A DNA stretch of 62,281 nt from Carboxydocella sporoproducens DSM 16521 (GCF_900167165.1 NZ_FUXM01000012.1:1-62281); one strand, 5' to 3'; shown: positions 8,079 through 16,787, counted from the stretch's first letter. Made by a program: numbers and translations. The notes: generated from the letters alone by a model not told the origin.

Positions 8079-8107
8079 ATATTCTGCACAAAAACAACTT
8101 TTCCTGC
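8079..8107 (-). promoter_or_regulatory. Sigma-H promoter of spo0F
   Basis: The minus strand has GCAGGAAAA, an 11-nt spacer, then GCAGAATAT. Every specified base of the sigma-H consensus is met. Bacillus spo0F is known to be sigma-H transcribed. The -35 overlaps an inverted repeat (TTCCTGCC...GGCAGGAA, 8101-8121). Confidence 0.8.
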
Positions 8108-8153
8108 CAAAAAGGCAGGAATTTTATAAACAATCATATATTATGCTGGACAA

Positions 8154-8180
8154 ACAAAAACCGCAGTTCGCACTGCGGTT
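8154..8180 (-). terminator. Terminator after the Yip1-family gene
   Basis: AACCGCAGT and ACTGCGGTT form a stem followed on the minus strand by TTTTTG. It separates the pyrG-side operon from the spo0F promoter. Confidence 0.8.
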
Positions 8181-8195
8181 GAGGTAAAGTCTTTT

Positions 8196-8840
8196 TCATA
8201 GAGAATTGAAAAAATCGCCAAAATGCTGAACAGCTATCCCAATACCTGCCCCGATTAAAATCAGGAACGCCAGGAAAATCAACAGAGGCGAAAATACAAC
8301 CAACAAGGTGCGACCACTGCTGAGTTCGCTGATTTCCCGCATAGCCCAGTAGGGAAGGATCAGGGAACTGTAAATATATACAATCAGTGCTCCTAACCCC
8401 AGTAACAATTGATTGAGCACCCCTATTGCCACCAGCGCCTGCAGGGGGATCATTACTACTTGCACCGTTTGGGCCAATGCAAGTGCTGAAAACAGCGCCA
8501 GAGCAGAGCGGGGTATTCCCCCTAACATCTCCGCCAGTACCTGAAAATACCCCGCTTGCATTACTAACCAGACCAGGGAAAACAACGCCCCTGCAATGAT
8601 CATCAAAATCTGCATGGAAGGCAGGCGAAAAAACTCCTGAACGAGGGCCAGCTCCTCTGCCCCTTGAGGAACATTATTCAATTCCCCCGGTAAAACCACA
8701 TAAACCTGAGTAACCAGATTCAGGACCGCAACTATGATTACAGCCAGAAATGCCGCACCCGGCCGGGGCTGTTCCGCCAGAGAGCGAAAAAGACGCCGGG
8801 GCTGCACAAATACACCATAAATTAAATCCAGAAAACCCAC
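8196..8840 (-). CDS. Yip1/YIP-domain integral membrane protein
   Basis: This protein has about 214 residues and five hydrophobic spans (about 28-48, 80-100, 120-140, 150-175 and 185-207 of the longer reading). The N-terminal FLDLIYGVFVQPRRLFRSL pattern is typical of bacterial Yip1 proteins. The GTG at 8840 is preferred: GGGGGAG lies 7 nt upstream, and the stop of sppA overlaps that region, whereas the ATG at 8864 lies inside sppA. Cotranscribed with sppA. The role of bacterial Yip1 proteins is not defined; a membrane-organisation or transport accessory is only a guess. Confidence 0.75.
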   Translation of the reverse strand: MGFLDLIYGVFVQPRRLFRSLAEQPRPGAAFLAVIIVAVLNLVTQVYVVLPGELNNVPQGAEELALVQEFFRLPSMQILMIIAGALFSLVWLVMQAGYFQVLAEMLGGIPRSALALFSALALAQTVQVVMIPLQALVAIGVLNQLLLGLGALIVYIYSSLILPYWAMREISELSSGRTLLVVFSPLLIFLAFLILIGAGIGIAVQHFGDFFNSL

Positions 8841-8841
8841 G

Positions 8842-9792
8842 CTATTCTCCCCCTTTGATTCCACTCAACAGCTTCTTAAGAGCGACTTCTTCCGCAGGAG
8901 ACAGGCGCAAAGGCCCGCTCAGTCCGACAGTTTCAGTGCTGCCGAAGATCTTGCGCCAGGGGGAAGGTTTACCCAGTTCTACCAGTTCTGCTTCTTCATC
9001 CAGATGGGCCAACTCCCTGGTTTTTTCCACTGCGGTATAGAAGTTGCCCAGTTCATCTACCAGCCCGGCCTCTTTGGCCTGGCGGCCGGTGAAAATCCGG
9101 CCATCAGCCAGGGCCTTGACCTTTTCCCGGGGCAATTTGCGCCCTTCAGCCACTACATCCACAAACTGTTCATAGATGTCATTGACCATGCCCTGCAGCA
9201 AAGCCTTTTCCTCCGGAGTCATAGGCCGGGCTTCACTGCCAATATCCTTCAACGGCCCGGATTTGATGGTATTATCGGTAATGCCCAGCTTGTCATACAG
9301 GCCTTTTAGTTCCTGAAACCGCATAATCACACCGATACTGCCGGTCATTGTAGCGGGATTAGCCACAATATAATCGGTTTTGGCAGCCAGCCAGTAACCG
9401 CCAGATGCCGCCACATCCCCCATGGAAGTGACTATCACCTTACCGGCTTCCCGCAGGCGGTCGATTTCTTCGCCTACCTCCTGGGAAGCAGCTGCACTGC
9501 CGCCCGGGCTGTTTATGCGCAGGATTACCGCCTTGATGCTATCATCTTCCCGGGCCTCCCTTAGTTGCTCCATCAAATCATCACCAGCAGCTACCGCCTG
9601 GCCAAAGATTCCATCCTCTGAGCGACCGCCTACAATGGGCCCTTCGACATATATAATTCCGATTTTATCCCCGCCTTTAGGGAGTGCAGCCTTTTTCTTT
9701 CCTTCTCCTCCCAAACCATTTTGTTTAATGGCCAGCAGTACCGGGATTACGATCACAGCGAGCAACACAAGGACTATGAGCCTTTTTTTCAT
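8842..9792 (-). CDS. sppA: Signal peptide peptidase SppA
   Basis: This 316-residue membrane-anchored serine protease (S49) degrades leftover signal peptides at the membrane. An N-terminal TM helix (about 4-20) follows MKKRL. IGIIYVEGPIVGG starts the peptidase fold, VILRINSPGGSAAAS is conserved, and the nucleophile serine lies in GDVAASGGYWLAA. The general-base lysine is in GPLKDIGSEARPM. The length fits the short bacterial SppA with one active-site set. It follows pyrG by about 45 nt and precedes the Yip1 gene without a gap. Confidence 0.92.
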   Translation of the reverse strand: MKKRLIVLVLLAVIVIPVLLAIKQNGLGGEGKKKAALPKGGDKIGIIYVEGPIVGGRSEDGIFGQAVAAGDDLMEQLREAREDDSIKAVILRINSPGGSAAASQEVGEEIDRLREAGKVIVTSMGDVAASGGYWLAAKTDYIVANPATMTGSIGVIMRFQELKGLYDKLGITDNTIKSGPLKDIGSEARPMTPEEKALLQGMVNDIYEQFVDVVAEGRKLPREKVKALADGRIFTGRQAKEAGLVDELGNFYTAVEKTRELAHLDEEAELVELGKPSPWRKIFGSTETVGLSGPLRLSPAEEVALKKLLSGIKGGE

Positions 9793-9838
9793 GCTGTTCC
9801 CACCCTTCTCCTTACAGCTTATGGCGGGCTTTGCTGGC

Positions 9839-11434
9839 TTATGCCCTATTCAGAGCTGCACCGACAAAATCCCGGAACAGGGGATGGGGCCGGTTAGGCC
9901 GGGACTTGAATTCAGGGTGGAACTGGGTAGCCACAAACCAGGGGTGATCCGGCAATTCCACAATTTCTACCAGCCGCCCATCCGGACTGGTACCGGAAAT
10001 CACCAGGCCCAGCTCAGTTAGCTGTTCCCTGAACTCGTTATTGAATTCAAAACGATGGCGATGGCGTTCATAAATCAGCTCTTCCCCGTAGGCCGTATAA
10101 GCCCTGCTGTCACTGGCGAGCTTGCAGGGATAGATGCCCAATCGCATGGTTCCTCCCATTTCCTCGATATCCTTCTGTTCCGGCAGCAGGTCGATAACAG
10201 GATAGGGAGTGTCACCAAACTCGGAACTGTTAGCTCCCTTCAATCCGGCTACATTACGGGCAAACTCGATCACAGCGCATTGCATACCCAGACAAATACC
10301 AAGGAAAGGAATCCCTTTCTCCCGGGCATAATTGATGGCCCGGATTTTGCCTTCAATTCCCCGATCCCCAAAGCCACCGGGTACCAGGATACCATCAGCT
10401 TCAGCCAGCAACTCGGCCGGATCCCGGCGTTCCATTTCCTCGGCACTGACCCAGAGGATATTAACAGCAGCTTCGTGATAAATACCGCCATGGCGCAGGG
10501 CCTCAGCCACACTCATGTAGGCATCCGGCAGCTCCACATATTTACCGACGACAGCGATATTGACAAAGGCGCGGGGATTCTTGACCTTTTCCACGATTTC
10601 TTCCCATTCCCGCAAATCCGCTTCCCCGCAGGTTAAGCCCAGTTTTTCGATCACGATATCATCCAGGCCCTCTTTTTTCAGCATCAGCGGCACTTCATAT
10701 ATGGACGAAGCATCTACTGCCTGAATCACTGCTTCAGGATCGATGTCACAGAACAGGGCCAGTTTTTCTTCCATCTCCCGGGACAAAGGCCGTTCGGTCC
10801 GGCAAACGATAACATCCGGCTTTATCCCGATACTGCGCAGCTCCTTGACACTGTGCTGGGTGGGCTTGGTTTTCAGCTCACCAGCAGCTTTAATATAAGG
10901 TACAAGGGTAACATGAATGTAAAGGACATTTTCCTTACCGATATCCCCTTTAATCTGCCGGATGGCCTCTAGAAAAGGCAGGGACTCGATGTCACCGACA
11001 GTACCACCGATTTCTGTAATCACTACATCAGGATTGGACTCCCTGGCTACCCGGTAAATCCGGTCCTTGATTTCATTGGTGATATGGGGAATAACCTGTA
11101 CTGTTCCGCCCAGATAGTCCCCTTTCCGTTCCTTGCTGATTACCGACCAGTAGATTTTGCCGGTGGTCACATTGGAGTTTTTGGTAACACTGATGTCGAC
11201 AAAGCGCTCATAATGCCCCAGGTCCAGGTCTGTCTCCGCTCCGTCATCGGTAACAAAGACTTCACCGTGCTGGTAGGGGCTCATGGTGCCGGGATCCACG
11301 TTGATGTAGGGATCAAACTTCTGGATAGCCACCTTCAGGCCTCTGCTTTTCAGGAGCCGACCTAAAGAGGCCGCAGTGATCCCTTTTCCCAGTGATGAAA
11401 CTACTCCGCCCGTCACAAAGATGTACTTGGTCAT
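9839..11434 (-). CDS. pyrG: CTP synthase
   Basis: This 531-residue enzyme converts UTP to CTP using glutamine and ATP. The N-terminal synthase domain begins [24 protein letters not shown] and has [21 protein letters not shown]. The C-terminal class I glutaminase domain (about 290-530) has the cysteine nucleophile in [10 protein letters not shown] and the His-Glu pair in [19 protein letters not shown] precedes the ATG. It has its own promoter at the end of rpoE and a leader that contains a terminator hairpin, so attenuation is likely (compare the CTP-sensing leader of Bacillus pyrG). Confidence 0.97.
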   Translation of the reverse strand: MTKYIFVTGGVVSSLGKGITAASLGRLLKSRGLKVAIQKFDPYINVDPGTMSPYQHGEVFVTDDGAETDLDLGHYERFVDISVTKNSNVTTGKIYWSVISKERKGDYLGGTVQVIPHITNEIKDRIYRVARESNPDVVITEIGGTVGDIESLPFLEAIRQIKGDIGKENVLYIHVTLVPYIKAAGELKTKPTQHSVKELRSIGIKPDVIVCRTERPLSREMEEKLALFCDIDPEAVIQAVDASSIYEVPLMLKKEGLDDIVIEKLGLTCGEADLREWEEIVEKVKNPRAFVNIAVVGKYVELPDAYMSVAEALRHGGIYHEAAVNILWVSAEEMERRDPAELLAEADGILVPGGFGDRGIEGKIRAINYAREKGIPFLGICLGMQCAVIEFARNVAGLKGANSSEFGDTPYPVIDLLPEQKDIEEMGGTMRLGIYPCKLASDSRAYTAYGEELIYERHRHRFEFNNEFREQLTELGLVISGTSPDGRLVEIVELPDHPWFVATQFHPEFKSRPNRPHPLFRDFVGAALNRA

Positions 11435-11452
11435 TATAATTTTGCCCCCTCA

Positions 11453-11489
11453 CAAAAAGAACAAATCAGCCGTGTACCAGCTGATTTGT
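11453..11489 (-). terminator. Attenuator-like terminator in the pyrG leader
   Basis: ACAAATCAGC (11461-11470) pairs exactly with GCTGATTTGT (11480-11489). On the minus strand it is followed by TTCTTTTT and then directly by the pyrG ribosome site. Upstream of it the transcript starts with a GG and a run of eight A. Because the promoter lies 20 nt before it, the stem can only control pyrG readthrough or stop rpoE transcripts. Confidence 0.75.
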
Positions 11490-11508
11490 TTTTTTTCCAT
11501 ACTGTACT

Positions 11509-11538
11509 ATTTTAGCTTGTGGCGTCGATAATTGTCAA
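11509..11538 (-). promoter_or_regulatory. pyrG promoter
   Basis: TTGACA, 18-nt spacer, TAAAAT on the minus strand, with the -35 ending at the rpoE stop codon. The expected start is near 11502, giving a leader of about 68 nt. Confidence 0.7.
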
Positions 11539-11539
11539 G

Positions 11540-11806
11540 TTAGATATCCCAGCTGTCATCAGGGGTGGTCCTGGTACCTACCAGTTCCCGTATGCTCCAC
11601 AGCCCTTCACCCAGGTGAACAAATCTCTGGTCCAGGTTGATTTCCGTATAGGCACTGGCCATCAGCTGGGGCAAACTGCCCTTGAGCTGGCCTTCATTTT
11701 TTTGCTGTTCAGCCACTACCTGTTCCAGCAATTGCCGTACCGGTAAGGGTCTTTGTGCCTCCCTGAGGATGCGATAAGCCAATTCGGCATAGGAGTATTT
11801 TGCCAC
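11540..11806 (-). CDS. rpoE: RNA polymerase delta subunit-like protein
   Basis: This protein has about 88 residues and a HARE-HTH fold: YSYAELAYRILREAQRPLPVRQLLEQV at the N-terminus and FVHLGEGLWSIRE before a short tail ending TTPDDSWDI. Delta increases RNA polymerase recycling and specificity in Bacillota. The GTG at 11806 is chosen because GAGAGGAG lies 9 nt upstream; the ATG at 11851 has no such site. Unlike Bacillus delta, which has a long acidic tail, only a few acidic residues follow the domain, so it is a short form. The position just upstream of pyrG matches the Bacillus order rpoE-pyrG. Confidence 0.85.
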   Translation of the reverse strand: MAKYSYAELAYRILREAQRPLPVRQLLEQVVAEQQKNEGQLKGSLPQLMASAYTEINLDQRFVHLGEGLWSIRELVGTRTTPDDSWDI

Positions 11807-11884
11807 TGCTCCCAACTCCTCTCCCGCTTTCGGGGATATTGTTTGATACAATATTCGCCGTTTGTCAACGATTTCCTGCTGCTC

Positions 11885-11924
11885 TCACCAAAAAAACAAA
11901 AGCGCCAACCAGCAGGTCAGCGCA
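11885..11924 (-). terminator. Terminator after xapX
   Basis: GCGCTGACC and GGTTGGCGC form a stem overlapping the xapX stop, followed on the minus strand by TTTTGTTTTTTT. Confidence 0.75.
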
Positions 11925-12072
11925 AGTTTTGCGAAACAATATAGCCCAGAAAGATGCCGACTATGCCCATAATCCCCGTCAAACTAGCGGGAGCTGGAAT
12001 GGGCAGTTTCATGAAACCAAAAACCAGGCCTACGATGGCGCCGGACAAAGTGGCCATCAGCAGTTCTTTCAT
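11917..12072 (-). CDS. XapX-domain small membrane protein
   Basis: This 51-residue protein starts MKELLMATLSGAIVGLVFG and has two hydrophobic helices (about 5-22 and 31-48) separated by a short loop MKLPIPAPASLTGIMGI. The PxPAPxxLxGxxGIxGxxxG pattern is the hallmark of the XapX family (named from a xanthosine-utilisation neighbour), whose function is unknown. AGGAGG stands 7 nt before the ATG. It lies between argS and rpoE and ends in its own terminator. Confidence 0.85.
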   Translation of the reverse strand: MKELLMATLSGAIVGLVFGFMKLPIPAPASLTGIMGIVGIFLGYIVSQNLR

Positions 12073-12177
12073 CGGTCATCCTCCTTTCCGCCGTTTCAGC
12101 CCCTCACACCCAACCGCCTCCTTTAACAGAAGGCAATTCTTATTATACGGAAAGGTCAGACCTTTGACAAGTGCTTT

Positions 12178-13866
12178 TTACATCCGTTCCGGAGCAGTTA
12201 CTCCCAGCAGCCGCAAAGTATTGGCCAGAGCGATCTGAGTAGCCTTCACCAGTAAGACCCGGGCCTGATAGATTTTCTCTTCCTCCCCGATCACCCGGCA
12301 ATGATTGTAGAAACTGTGGAAAGCCGCTGCCAGCTCGTGGGCATAACGGGCAATCAGGTGGGGTTCCAGGTTAATAGCCGCATAAGCAATCTCATCCGGC
12401 AGTTCCGCCAGTTTTTTGAGCAGATCCTGCTCTTCCGGTTGTTGCAGGCAGGCAAAATCCGCTTTTTCCACTGCCGGCAAGCTCAGCCCCTTCTCCTCGA
12501 CCTGGCGCAGAATACTGCAGATACGGGCATGGGCATACTGGACATAATAGACCGGGTTTTCACTGGATTGAGTCCTGGCCAGGTCCAGGTCGAAATCCAG
12601 GTGGCTATCCGCACTGCGCATGATGAAGAAGTAACGGGCGGCATCTACCCCTACCTCTTCAATCAAATCCTCCAGGGTTACAAACTCCCCGGAACGCTTG
12701 GACATGCGGACAATTTCGCCGCCTTTGAAAAGGCGCACCAGCTGCATGATCACCACATCCAGCTTGTCCGGATCATAACCTAAAGCCGCCATAGCCCCTT
12801 TCATCCGGGCTACATGGCCGTGGTGATCAGCCCCCCAGATATTGATTACCCGTTCAAACCCGCGGTCAAACTTGTTCTTATGGTAAGCGATATCGGCCGC
12901 GAAGTAGGTAGGTACTCCATTTTTGCGAACCACTACTTCGTCCTTGTCATCTCCGAAAGCGGTTGCTTTAAACCAGAGAGCCCCGTCTTCTTCGTAAATA
13001 TAGCCTTTCTGCCGCAGTTCCTCGATGACATTGGTCACCGCCCCGGAGTCATGAAGGGATTGCTCACTGAACCAGACATCATAGTGAACGCCAAAGCGCT
13101 CCAGGACAGTTTTGATCGCCCCCAGTTTTTCCTTGAGGCCAAACTGGATAAAATAAGCCCGGCGCTCAGCAGGAGCAACTGTCAGCCATTTGTCCCCTTC
13201 CTGATCGATCAGTTTCTGCATAGTCTCGATAATATCCCGACCATGGTAGCCCTCTTCCGGAAATTCTACATCCTGGCCCAGTAATTGCAAATAACGGGCT
13301 TCCAGGGATTTGCCGAAGTTTTCGATCTGGTTACCGGCATCATTGATATAAAACTCCCGGGTCACAGTATGACCGGAAAAATCCAGTAAAGCCGCAATGG
13401 TATCTCCTAAAGCCGCCCCCCGGGCATTGCCCATATGCAACAAACCGGTAGGGTTAGCGGAAACAAACTCCACCTGAACCTTTTTGCCACCACCGACCTG
13501 AGTGCGCCCGTAATCTGCCCCTTTGTTCAGCACTAGAGGTACCACCTGTTGCAGCCAGCGAGGATTTAAGCGGAAATTGATAAAACCCGGTCCCGCTACT
13601 TCAATAGCAGTAACTGTCTCCCCCAGTTTTGCTTGCAGGTAAGGCAGCAAGGTTTCGGCAATCTGCCGGGGCGCTTTTCTGGCCTGACGGGTTAGTAACA
13701 TAGCGATATTAGTAGCAAAATCACCGTGAGCTTTTTCCCGCGGTATCTCCAGCACAAATTCGGGTATACTTTCAAGGGTCAGCTCTCCCCGCTCACGGCT
13801 CTCTTCCACCGCATAAAGGATGGCTTCATTCAACTGTTGGCGCAAGCTGGCAATCAAATTATCCAT
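12178..13866 (-). CDS. argS: Arginyl-tRNA synthetase
   Basis: This 562-residue class I synthetase charges tRNA-Arg. The N-terminal additional domain (1-110) leads into the HIGH-type signature FVSANPTGLLHMGNARGAALGD. The KMSKS loop reads VRMSKRSGEFVTLEDL. The C-terminal anticodon-binding domain ends ANTLRLLGVTAPERM, the usual class ending. GTAGGAGGA precedes the ATG. It follows the DUF1934 gene by 20 nt, as in Bacillus (ywiB-argS-rpoE). Confidence 0.97.
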   Translation of the reverse strand: MDNLIASLRQQLNEAILYAVEESRERGELTLESIPEFVLEIPREKAHGDFATNIAMLLTRQARKAPRQIAETLLPYLQAKLGETVTAIEVAGPGFINFRLNPRWLQQVVPLVLNKGADYGRTQVGGGKKVQVEFVSANPTGLLHMGNARGAALGDTIAALLDFSGHTVTREFYINDAGNQIENFGKSLEARYLQLLGQDVEFPEEGYHGRDIIETMQKLIDQEGDKWLTVAPAERRAYFIQFGLKEKLGAIKTVLERFGVHYDVWFSEQSLHDSGAVTNVIEELRQKGYIYEEDGALWFKATAFGDDKDEVVVRKNGVPTYFAADIAYHKNKFDRGFERVINIWGADHHGHVARMKGAMAALGYDPDKLDVVIMQLVRLFKGGEIVRMSKRSGEFVTLEDLIEEVGVDAARYFFIMRSADSHLDFDLDLARTQSSENPVYYVQYAHARICSILRQVEEKGLSLPAVEKADFACLQQPEEQDLLKKLAELPDEIAYAAINLEPHLIARYAHELAAAFHSFYNHCRVIGEEEKIYQARVLLVKATQIALANTLRLLGVTAPERM

Positions 13867-13886
13867 ACACTGTTCCTCCTACCCAC

Positions 13887-14303
13887 TCATTCTGCCTGGA
13901 AATTTATTTCCAACCAGTGGATGCCTATGTATTCTCCTGCCAAAAAAAGTTCATACTTTAGCTTAATATTTCCACCGGTCTCTGTCAAGTTTACCTCTGT
14001 CTGAATCGTTCTGGTTTCCAGGGCCAACTGTCCGTAGGGAGTGCGATAATTCCCCCGGCAATGTCTCCCCCGGCAAAAGCTCTGTTCCATTTCCACAGCT
14101 CCCCGGCGGCGAACTGTCAATTCCTCCCCATCCACCGTGATTTCCGTCCGGGTATCCAGCCCTGTTTCCGCCGGTTCCTGATAGAACAGGCGATACTGGT
14201 TGTTTTCCCTCAGATAATAGCCAGTGGTTTCCCACTCTCCCCCGCTATATTCTCCCCCTTTTTCCTGCTGATAACTGCGCAGCTGAATTTTCACCGTTAA
14301 CAC
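13887..14303 (-). CDS. DUF1934 (YwiB-like) beta-barrel protein
   Basis: This protein has about 138 residues. The GTG at 14303 is preferred because GAGGTGATC, a nine-base match to the 16S anti-SD, lies 8 nt upstream; the in-frame ATG at 14345 falls inside a terminator stem. The chain is rich in beta strands: YYLRENNQYRLFYQEP, TRTEITVDGEELTVRRRG, GNYRTPYGQLALETRT, and GNIKLKYELFLAGEYIG. DUF1934 proteins form a calycin-like barrel without known ligand. Conservation of the ywiB-argS pair suggests cotranscription with argS. Confidence 0.8.
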   Translation of the reverse strand: MLTVKIQLRSYQQEKGGEYSGGEWETTGYYLRENNQYRLFYQEPAETGLDTRTEITVDGEELTVRRRGAVEMEQSFCRGRHCRGNYRTPYGQLALETRTIQTEVNLTETGGNIKLKYELFLAGEYIGIHWLEINFQAE

Positions 14304-14323
14304 CCTGATCACCTCACCCGAGC

Positions 14324-14362
14324 TAAAAAAAATACCAGGTATCATTGTTTATGATACCCGGT
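14324..14362 (-). terminator. Terminator between iorB and the DUF1934-argS unit
   Basis: ACCGGGTATCA and TGATACCTGGT pair around a 7-nt loop, then TATTTTTTTT on the minus strand. It ends the iorB transcript. A promoter-like sequence lies upstream of it, so it may also act as a leader attenuator for argS. Confidence 0.8.
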
Positions 14363-14402
14363 TTCAAGGGGGACTGAAAAGATGTTATGCATAACCACTA
14401 AC

Positions 14403-14431
14403 ATAATAGCAAAACTTTTTGAATTTGCCAA
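14403..14431 (-). promoter_or_regulatory. Candidate promoter for DUF1934-argS
   Basis: TTGGCA, exactly 17 nt, TATTAT on the minus strand, just after iorB. Its transcript would first run through the terminator at 14324-14362, so readthrough would be needed to reach argS. Confidence 0.45.
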
Positions 14432-14445
14432 GTCCTTTTTCGACA

Positions 14446-15027
14446 TTAATCGACATTTTTCGCGAAACCCAGTTGAAAGGCTGTTAAATTGCTTTCCAGG
14501 AAACGGGCTGGAACTCTCGCTTGAATGGCTGCTTCCCAGTCAGCCAGAGCCCAGGGCAACCGGGCTGCCAGGGCCCCCAGCAAAACCAGGTTGGCACCCC
14601 GGGGGTTACCCGCCTGGCCGGCCAGTTCCTCGGCCGCTATTACCTGCACCTGCCCATAGGCTGCCAGTTTCCCGGTAACTTCTTGCGGATACGGGGCCGC
14701 CCCGATTACCACCGGTAGCGGGGGAATTTGCCGTTGATTGACAATGATTATTCCACCGGGCCGCAAATAATGAGCATAGCGCAGGGCTTCCAGTTCCTCA
14801 AAGGCTACAATGATATCGGCTTCCCCGCTTTCCACCAGGGGTGAAAAAACTTTTTCCCCTACCCGAACATGAGTGATCACACTTCCCCCCCGCTGAGCCA
14901 TGCCGTGGATTTCCGACATCTTTACATCCAGCCCCTGGGCCAGGGCCGCCGCTGCCAGAACTTTGGCTGCTAGAATGGTTCCCTGACCACCTACTCCTAC
15001 CAGCAATATATTCAGTATATCTGCCAT
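14446..15027 (-). CDS. iorB: Indolepyruvate ferredoxin oxidoreductase, beta subunit
   Basis: This 193-residue protein begins MADILNILLVGVGGQGT at 15027; its ATG overlaps the iorA stop (TAATG). It belongs to the gamma-type domain of 2-oxoacid:ferredoxin oxidoreductases: GVGGQGTILAAKVLA, then SEIHGMAQRGGSVITHVR, then an FEELEALRY segment. With IorA it oxidatively decarboxylates aryl pyruvates (from Trp, Phe, Tyr) to aryl-acetyl-CoA and reduced ferredoxin in the cytosol. It is the last gene of the operon starting at 21318. Confidence 0.93.
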   Translation of the reverse strand: MADILNILLVGVGGQGTILAAKVLAAAALAQGLDVKMSEIHGMAQRGGSVITHVRVGEKVFSPLVESGEADIIVAFEELEALRYAHYLRPGGIIIVNQRQIPPLPVVIGAAPYPQEVTGKLAAYGQVQVIAAEELAGQAGNPRGANLVLLGALAARLPWALADWEAAIQARVPARFLESNLTAFQLGFAKNVD

Positions 15028-16787
15028 TATGCCTCGCCCCCCTTGCTGCTGATGGCCTCCACCGGACATACCCGGGCACAGAGGTCACAGCCATTACATA
15101 AAGCCTGATCGATCACCGGCTTGTCCTCTCCCTTGCTAATGGCGGGACAACCCAGGGAGATACAGCGCCCACAGTTAAGGCATTTTTCCGGGTCAATAAC
15201 CAGAGGCGGGTTTTTCTCCTTGACGATCAGGGCACAGGGGCGCCGTACGATTATTACTGAAGGCTCAGCAGCAGCCAGTTCTTCCTTCAGGATTTGCCGG
15301 AATGCTTTCAGTTCAAAGGGATCCACTTCAGCTATTCTTTTAACCCCACAGGCCCGGGCAATCGCCGCCAGGTCCACCTGGGGAGCCGCTTCCCCGCTCA
15401 GCCGCTGGCCAGTGCCAGGGTGAGGCTGGTGTCCCGTCATGGCTGTCGTCCGGTTATCCAGAATCAGCACCGTGCCGGTTCCGCCATTATAAACCAGGTC
15501 CAGCAAACCGGTAATACCGGAATGCAGGAAGGTGGAATCCCCGATCACCGCTACCGTCCGCCCTTTAAATTCTTCCGGATTGGCCTTTTCCATCCCCAGG
15601 GCCGCGCCGATACTGGCACCCATACAGATACAGGTATCTATGGCATTGAGAGGCGGCAATACTCCCAGGGTGTAGCAGCCGATATCCCCGGCCACCCGCA
15701 GCTTCAATTCCCGCAGCATGAAAAAGGTAGCACGGTGCGGGCAACCAGGACACAATACCGGTGGCCGATTGGGCACTTCCTGGTCTTGCGGTTGCCGGGG
15801 CAAATATTCTGCCTCCTCCTGCCGCCCACAAGCCAGCAGGATTTGCCGCCGCACCAGGGTTGCGCTCAATTCCCCCACCGGCGGGAAGAGCTTTTTGCCC
15901 TGCACCATAATCCCCATGGCCTTGACCTGTTCTTCAATCAAACCATCCAGTTCCTCCACAACGAAGACCTGTTCCACCCCAGCGGCCAGTTCCTTTATTT
16001 TTTCTACCGGCAGGGGATTGGTCAGTCCCAGTTTCAACACTGTTGCCCGCGGAAAAGCTTCCCGAACATACTGATAACAAATACCGGAAGTGATAATACC
16101 CATATCCCGGTCTCCCCACTCCAGGCGGTTAATCTCCGCCGTTTCCGCCCAGGCAGCCAGCTGGCGCATTCTTTCTTCCACTACCAGATGGCGCTGCCGT
16201 CCGTAAGCAGGAATCATCACATATTTCTGCGGGTTTTTCTGGTAGGGTTTTACTTCCATAACCAGGGGTTCTCCCAGCTCTACCAGCGTCTGGCTATGGG
16301 CAATACGGGTATGAGTTCTGAGCATAACCGGGGTATCAAATTGTTCGGAGAGAGCCAGTCCCAGCAGGACAAAATCCTTGCATTCCTGGCTGTCTGCCGG
16401 TTCTAATACCGGAATTTTAGCCAGACGCCCGTAATAGCGGGAATCCTGCTCATTCTGGGAGCTGTGCATCCCCGGGTCGTCAGCAGCTACCAGCAAAAAG
16501 CCACCATTAACACCGGTATAAGCCAGAGTCAGCAAGGGGTCAGCAGCCACATTAACCCCAACGTGTTTCATGGTCACAATCGTGCGGGCCCCGGCAATAG
16601 CCGCCCCTGCCCCCACTTCCAGGGCCACCTTCTCATTGGGAGACCACTGGGCCTTGATGTTCGGGTATTTGGTCATGTTTTCCAGAATCTCTGTACTGGG
16701 TGTGCCCGGATAACCGGCAGCTACCACAACCCCGGCTTCATAAGCTCCCCGGGCAATGGCCTCATTGCCTGTCAGCAGTTCCTTCAT
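15027..16787 (-). CDS. iorA: Indolepyruvate ferredoxin oxidoreductase, alpha subunit
   Basis: This 586-residue protein begins MKELLTGNEAIARGAYEAG at 16787 (GGGGAGAAAG upstream). It has an N-terminal pyrimidine-binding domain with AAGYPGTPSTEI, and a TPP-binding C-half with CPGCPHRATFF and GDSTFLHSGITGLLDLVYN. Two 4Fe-4S ferredoxin motifs close the chain: CLNCGRCISLGCP and CNGCDLCARVCP. It is thus the classic one-piece alpha subunit of archaeal/clostridial IOR. It overlaps the 3' end of the CoA ligase gene by 26 nt and couples to iorB. Confidence 0.95.
   Translation of the reverse strand: MKELLTGNEAIARGAYEAGVVVAAGYPGTPSTEILENMTKYPNIKAQWSPNEKVALEVGAGAAIAGARTIVTMKHVGVNVAADPLLTLAYTGVNGGFLLVAADDPGMHSSQNEQDSRYYGRLAKIPVLEPADSQECKDFVLLGLALSEQFDTPVMLRTHTRIAHSQTLVELGEPLVMEVKPYQKNPQKYVMIPAYGRQRHLVVEERMRQLAAWAETAEINRLEWGDRDMGIITSGICYQYVREAFPRATVLKLGLTNPLPVEKIKELAAGVEQVFVVEELDGLIEEQVKAMGIMVQGKKLFPPVGELSATLVRRQILLACGRQEEAEYLPRQPQDQEVPNRPPVLCPGCPHRATFFMLRELKLRVAGDIGCYTLGVLPPLNAIDTCICMGASIGAALGMEKANPEEFKGRTVAVIGDSTFLHSGITGLLDLVYNGGTGTVLILDNRTTAMTGHQPHPGTGQRLSGEAAPQVDLAAIARACGVKRIAEVDPFELKAFRQILKEELAAAEPSVIIVRRPCALIVKEKNPPLVIDPEKCLNCGRCISLGCPAISKGEDKPVIDQALCNGCDLCARVCPVEAISSKGGEA

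Noticed and set aside
14303-14445. T-box riboswitch for argS
   Set aside because: The leader is too short and lacks the T-box core and AGTA-type loops; only a plain terminator is seen.
14439-14453. Two TGTCGA(A/T) sites resembling Spo0A boxes
   Set aside because: They lie at the end of iorB coding sequence and fit no Spo0A-controlled gene; likely chance.
15294-16406. Long plus-strand open frame (370 codons) opposite iorA
   Set aside because: It is antisense to iorA, which has full family motifs; the frame shows no recognisable domain and no ribosome site.
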